From Bacillus sp. B1-b2 (GTDB taxonomy: Bacteria; Bacillota; Bacilli; Bacillales; Cytobacillaceae), in NCBI RefSeq assembly GCF_009183415.1, contig NZ_WEHU01000004.1, positions 124,001 to 188,000 on the forward strand: a DNA stretch of 64,000 bases. The letters are read 5' to 3'. This document shows, piece by piece, positions 62,935 to 64,000 of this stretch (its first letter is position 1; every line of letters begins with the position of its first letter). A program made the translations under genes and the position numbers. The notes beneath the pieces are model-generated. The model made no database searches. It was given only the letters and a program-made list of their open reading frames with translations, and was not told the DNA's origin.

Positions 62935-64000
62935 ATGAAGAAGAAAGTCACAGTATTAGCCACTACCGCCATCCTATCAACTGCCTTTGCAGCAAATGCT
63001 TCAGCTAGTACATATGTAGTACAAAAAGGGGACACACTTAGTCATATAGCAAAAAAATATAATACATCTGTAAAAGAATTGAAATCCATCAATAATCTTT
63101 CATCCGATTTAATACGAATTAACCAAACTTTAACTGTTTCTACTAGCTCTACAACAAATAGCAGTGAAACACAAACAAACACAAATACAAGTACAAATAA
63201 CACAGCCGCTAAAACGTATACAGTAGTTTCTGGAGACACACTAATTAAAATAGCAAACAAATTTTCTATTAGTCTAGGAGAACTGAAGCAGTGGAATAAT
63301 ATAACTTCTTCTCTTATTTATCCAGGCAATGTATTTTATGTATCAAAGCCAAATGGCTCATCAACAAATGAGAATACTTCTAACACAAGTCCTAGTGAAT
63401 CTTCTAATAATGGAAATACAAGTGGGGATACTACTTCTGCAACAGGTATCTATACAATTAAGAGTGGAGATACCTTAAGTAAGATTGCCTCTAGCTACAG
63501 CATGAGTGTTTCCAAATTAAAGCAATTAAATAATTTAAAATCAGACCTAATTTTTCCTGGTCAAAAATTAAAAGTATCTGATTCTGCTTCAGAAACAGTA
63601 ACAGATACAAATAATAGTGGCAATAGTGGGTCCACAGCTCCAGAATTTATCTCAGATGGAAATAGTGGTTCTGTTTCTACTGATATTGTCTCTGTTTCAA
63701 AAAAATTAGTAGGAATACCATATGTATGGGGAGGCTCTTCTACATCTGGATTTGATTGCAGTGGATTCCTGTATTACGTTCTTAACAACAGTGGAAAATC
63801 CATCGGTCGCTATTCTGCACAGGGATATTACGATCGCAGCTATTATGTAGATGTTCCTAGTGTTGGAGACATCGTCTACTTTAAAAACACCTACAAAGAG
63901 GGGATTTCCCATCTAGGTATCTATATTGGTAACAATGAATTTATTCATGCAGATTCTAGTGGAGTACGCGTGACAAGCCTAGATAATTCTTATTACAAAA
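62935..64000 (+). CDS. lytE: LytE-like autolysin: three LysM and NlpC/P60, partial
   Basis: The frame is open to the window end (355 codons), so the last few residues are missing. It has a signal peptide (MKKKVTVLATTAILSTAFAANASA). Three LysM follow (TYVVQKGDTLSHIAKKYNTSVKEL, TYTVVSGDTLIKIANKFSISLGEL, IYTIKSGDTLSKIASSYSMSVSKL) joined by Ser/Thr/Asn-rich linkers. An NlpC/P60 domain comes last, with catalytic Cys275 in FDCSGF and His326 in GISHLGIYIG. B. subtilis LytE has the same layout (334 residues) and cuts D-Glu-meso-DAP stem peptides in growing cylinder walls. GGGAG lies twelve bases before the ATG. Confidence 0.92.
   Translation, partial: MKKKVTVLATTAILSTAFAANASASTYVVQKGDTLSHIAKKYNTSVKELKSINNLSSDLIRINQTLTVSTSSTTNSSETQTNTNTSTNNTAAKTYTVVSGDTLIKIANKFSISLGELKQWNNITSSLIYPGNVFYVSKPNGSSTNENTSNTSPSESSNNGNTSGDTTSATGIYTIKSGDTLSKIASSYSMSVSKLKQLNNLKSDLIFPGQKLKVSDSASETVTDTNNSGNSGSTAPEFISDGNSGSVSTDIVSVSKKLVGIPYVWGGSSTSGFDCSGFLYYVLNNSGKSIGRYSAQGYYDRSYYVDVPSVGDIVYFKNTYKEGISHLGIYIGNNEFIHADSSGVRVTSLDNSYYK

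Overview
The window comes from a low-GC, endospore-forming Gram-positive of the family Bacillaceae, probably a Bacillus/Niallia/Cytobacillus-type soil species. SpoVR, a Spo0E-family phosphatase, a YtvA blue-light receptor, PBP3 (PbpC), NhaK, the yvfRSTU cluster, two T-box leaders, CcpA-type cre sites and consistent Shine-Dalgarno starts all fit. Genus is an inference. No tRNA, rRNA, phage, CRISPR array or transposase gene was seen.

Layout. 0-8.5 kb: a YvbH-like PH protein cut by the window edge, an M50 membrane protease, a frame-broken diguanylate cyclase divergent from an HD-GYP phosphodiesterase, a Gfo/Idh/MocA oxidoreductase, a DUF1906-LysM wall enzyme, YtvA, and a MerR regulator divergent from an SDR gene whose promoter has the 19-bp MerR spacer. 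8.5-29 kb: a plant-polysaccharide region. It holds a DUF624 protein, an oligosaccharide ABC importer, a GH113-type mannanase, a MATE exporter, a cellobiose-2-epimerase-like enzyme, an aldo/keto reductase, a ROK kinase, a GH1 phospho-glycosidase-like enzyme, a GH36 alpha-galactosidase, a CE7 acetyl esterase and a GH51 arabinofuranosidase. Together these suit acetylated galacto(gluco)mannan and arabinose-bearing hemicellulose: import of oligomers, removal of acetyl and galactosyl side groups, epimerisation of the reducing end, phosphorylation and hydrolysis. Four exact cre-consensus sites and one near-match lie beside these genes. Next to GH51 a second importer and a DUF624 gene have decayed, while an unusual ArsR-type regulator with a large C-terminal domain remains.

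30-47 kb: GalU, a YdhK lipoprotein, a histidine-kinase remnant, NhaK, DinB and GNAT proteins, a DUF2087 regulator with a GIY-YIG protein, a metallophosphoesterase split by one stop codon, the yvfRSTU-like ABC/two-component operon, a DUF2089-led three-gene operon behind a perfect palindrome, and a DUF3231 gene split by one stop codon. 46.5-50 kb: a divergent-type TrpRS and a TyrRS transcribed away from each other, each behind its own T-box. 50-64 kb: an SDR, an exonuclease-BRCT fusion, YwaF, a tiny orphan peptide gene, a Spo0E-like gene, homoserine dehydrogenase, SpoVR, PbpC, a DUF3500 protein, YuxK, an RNPP-type (PlcR/NprR-like) regulator and a LytE-like autolysin cut by the window end.

The most unusual content is non-coding. 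Two matched arrays of about 1 kb (8.55-9.5 and 18.5-19.4 kb) are built from ~300-bp superunits of ~20-bp modules around TTTTGTTGCG and TTTATTTGC and bracket half of the mannan locus. A ~310-bp element occurs as an inverted pair 11 kb apart (32.2 and 43.2 kb). A ~52-bp unit recurs at 3.8 and 51.6 kb, and a GC-rich repeat lies at 62.3-62.6 kb. Seven loci look disrupted. Some are single-base or single-codon changes that could be sequencing error; the ABC importer remnant, with internal deletions, is certainly decayed.
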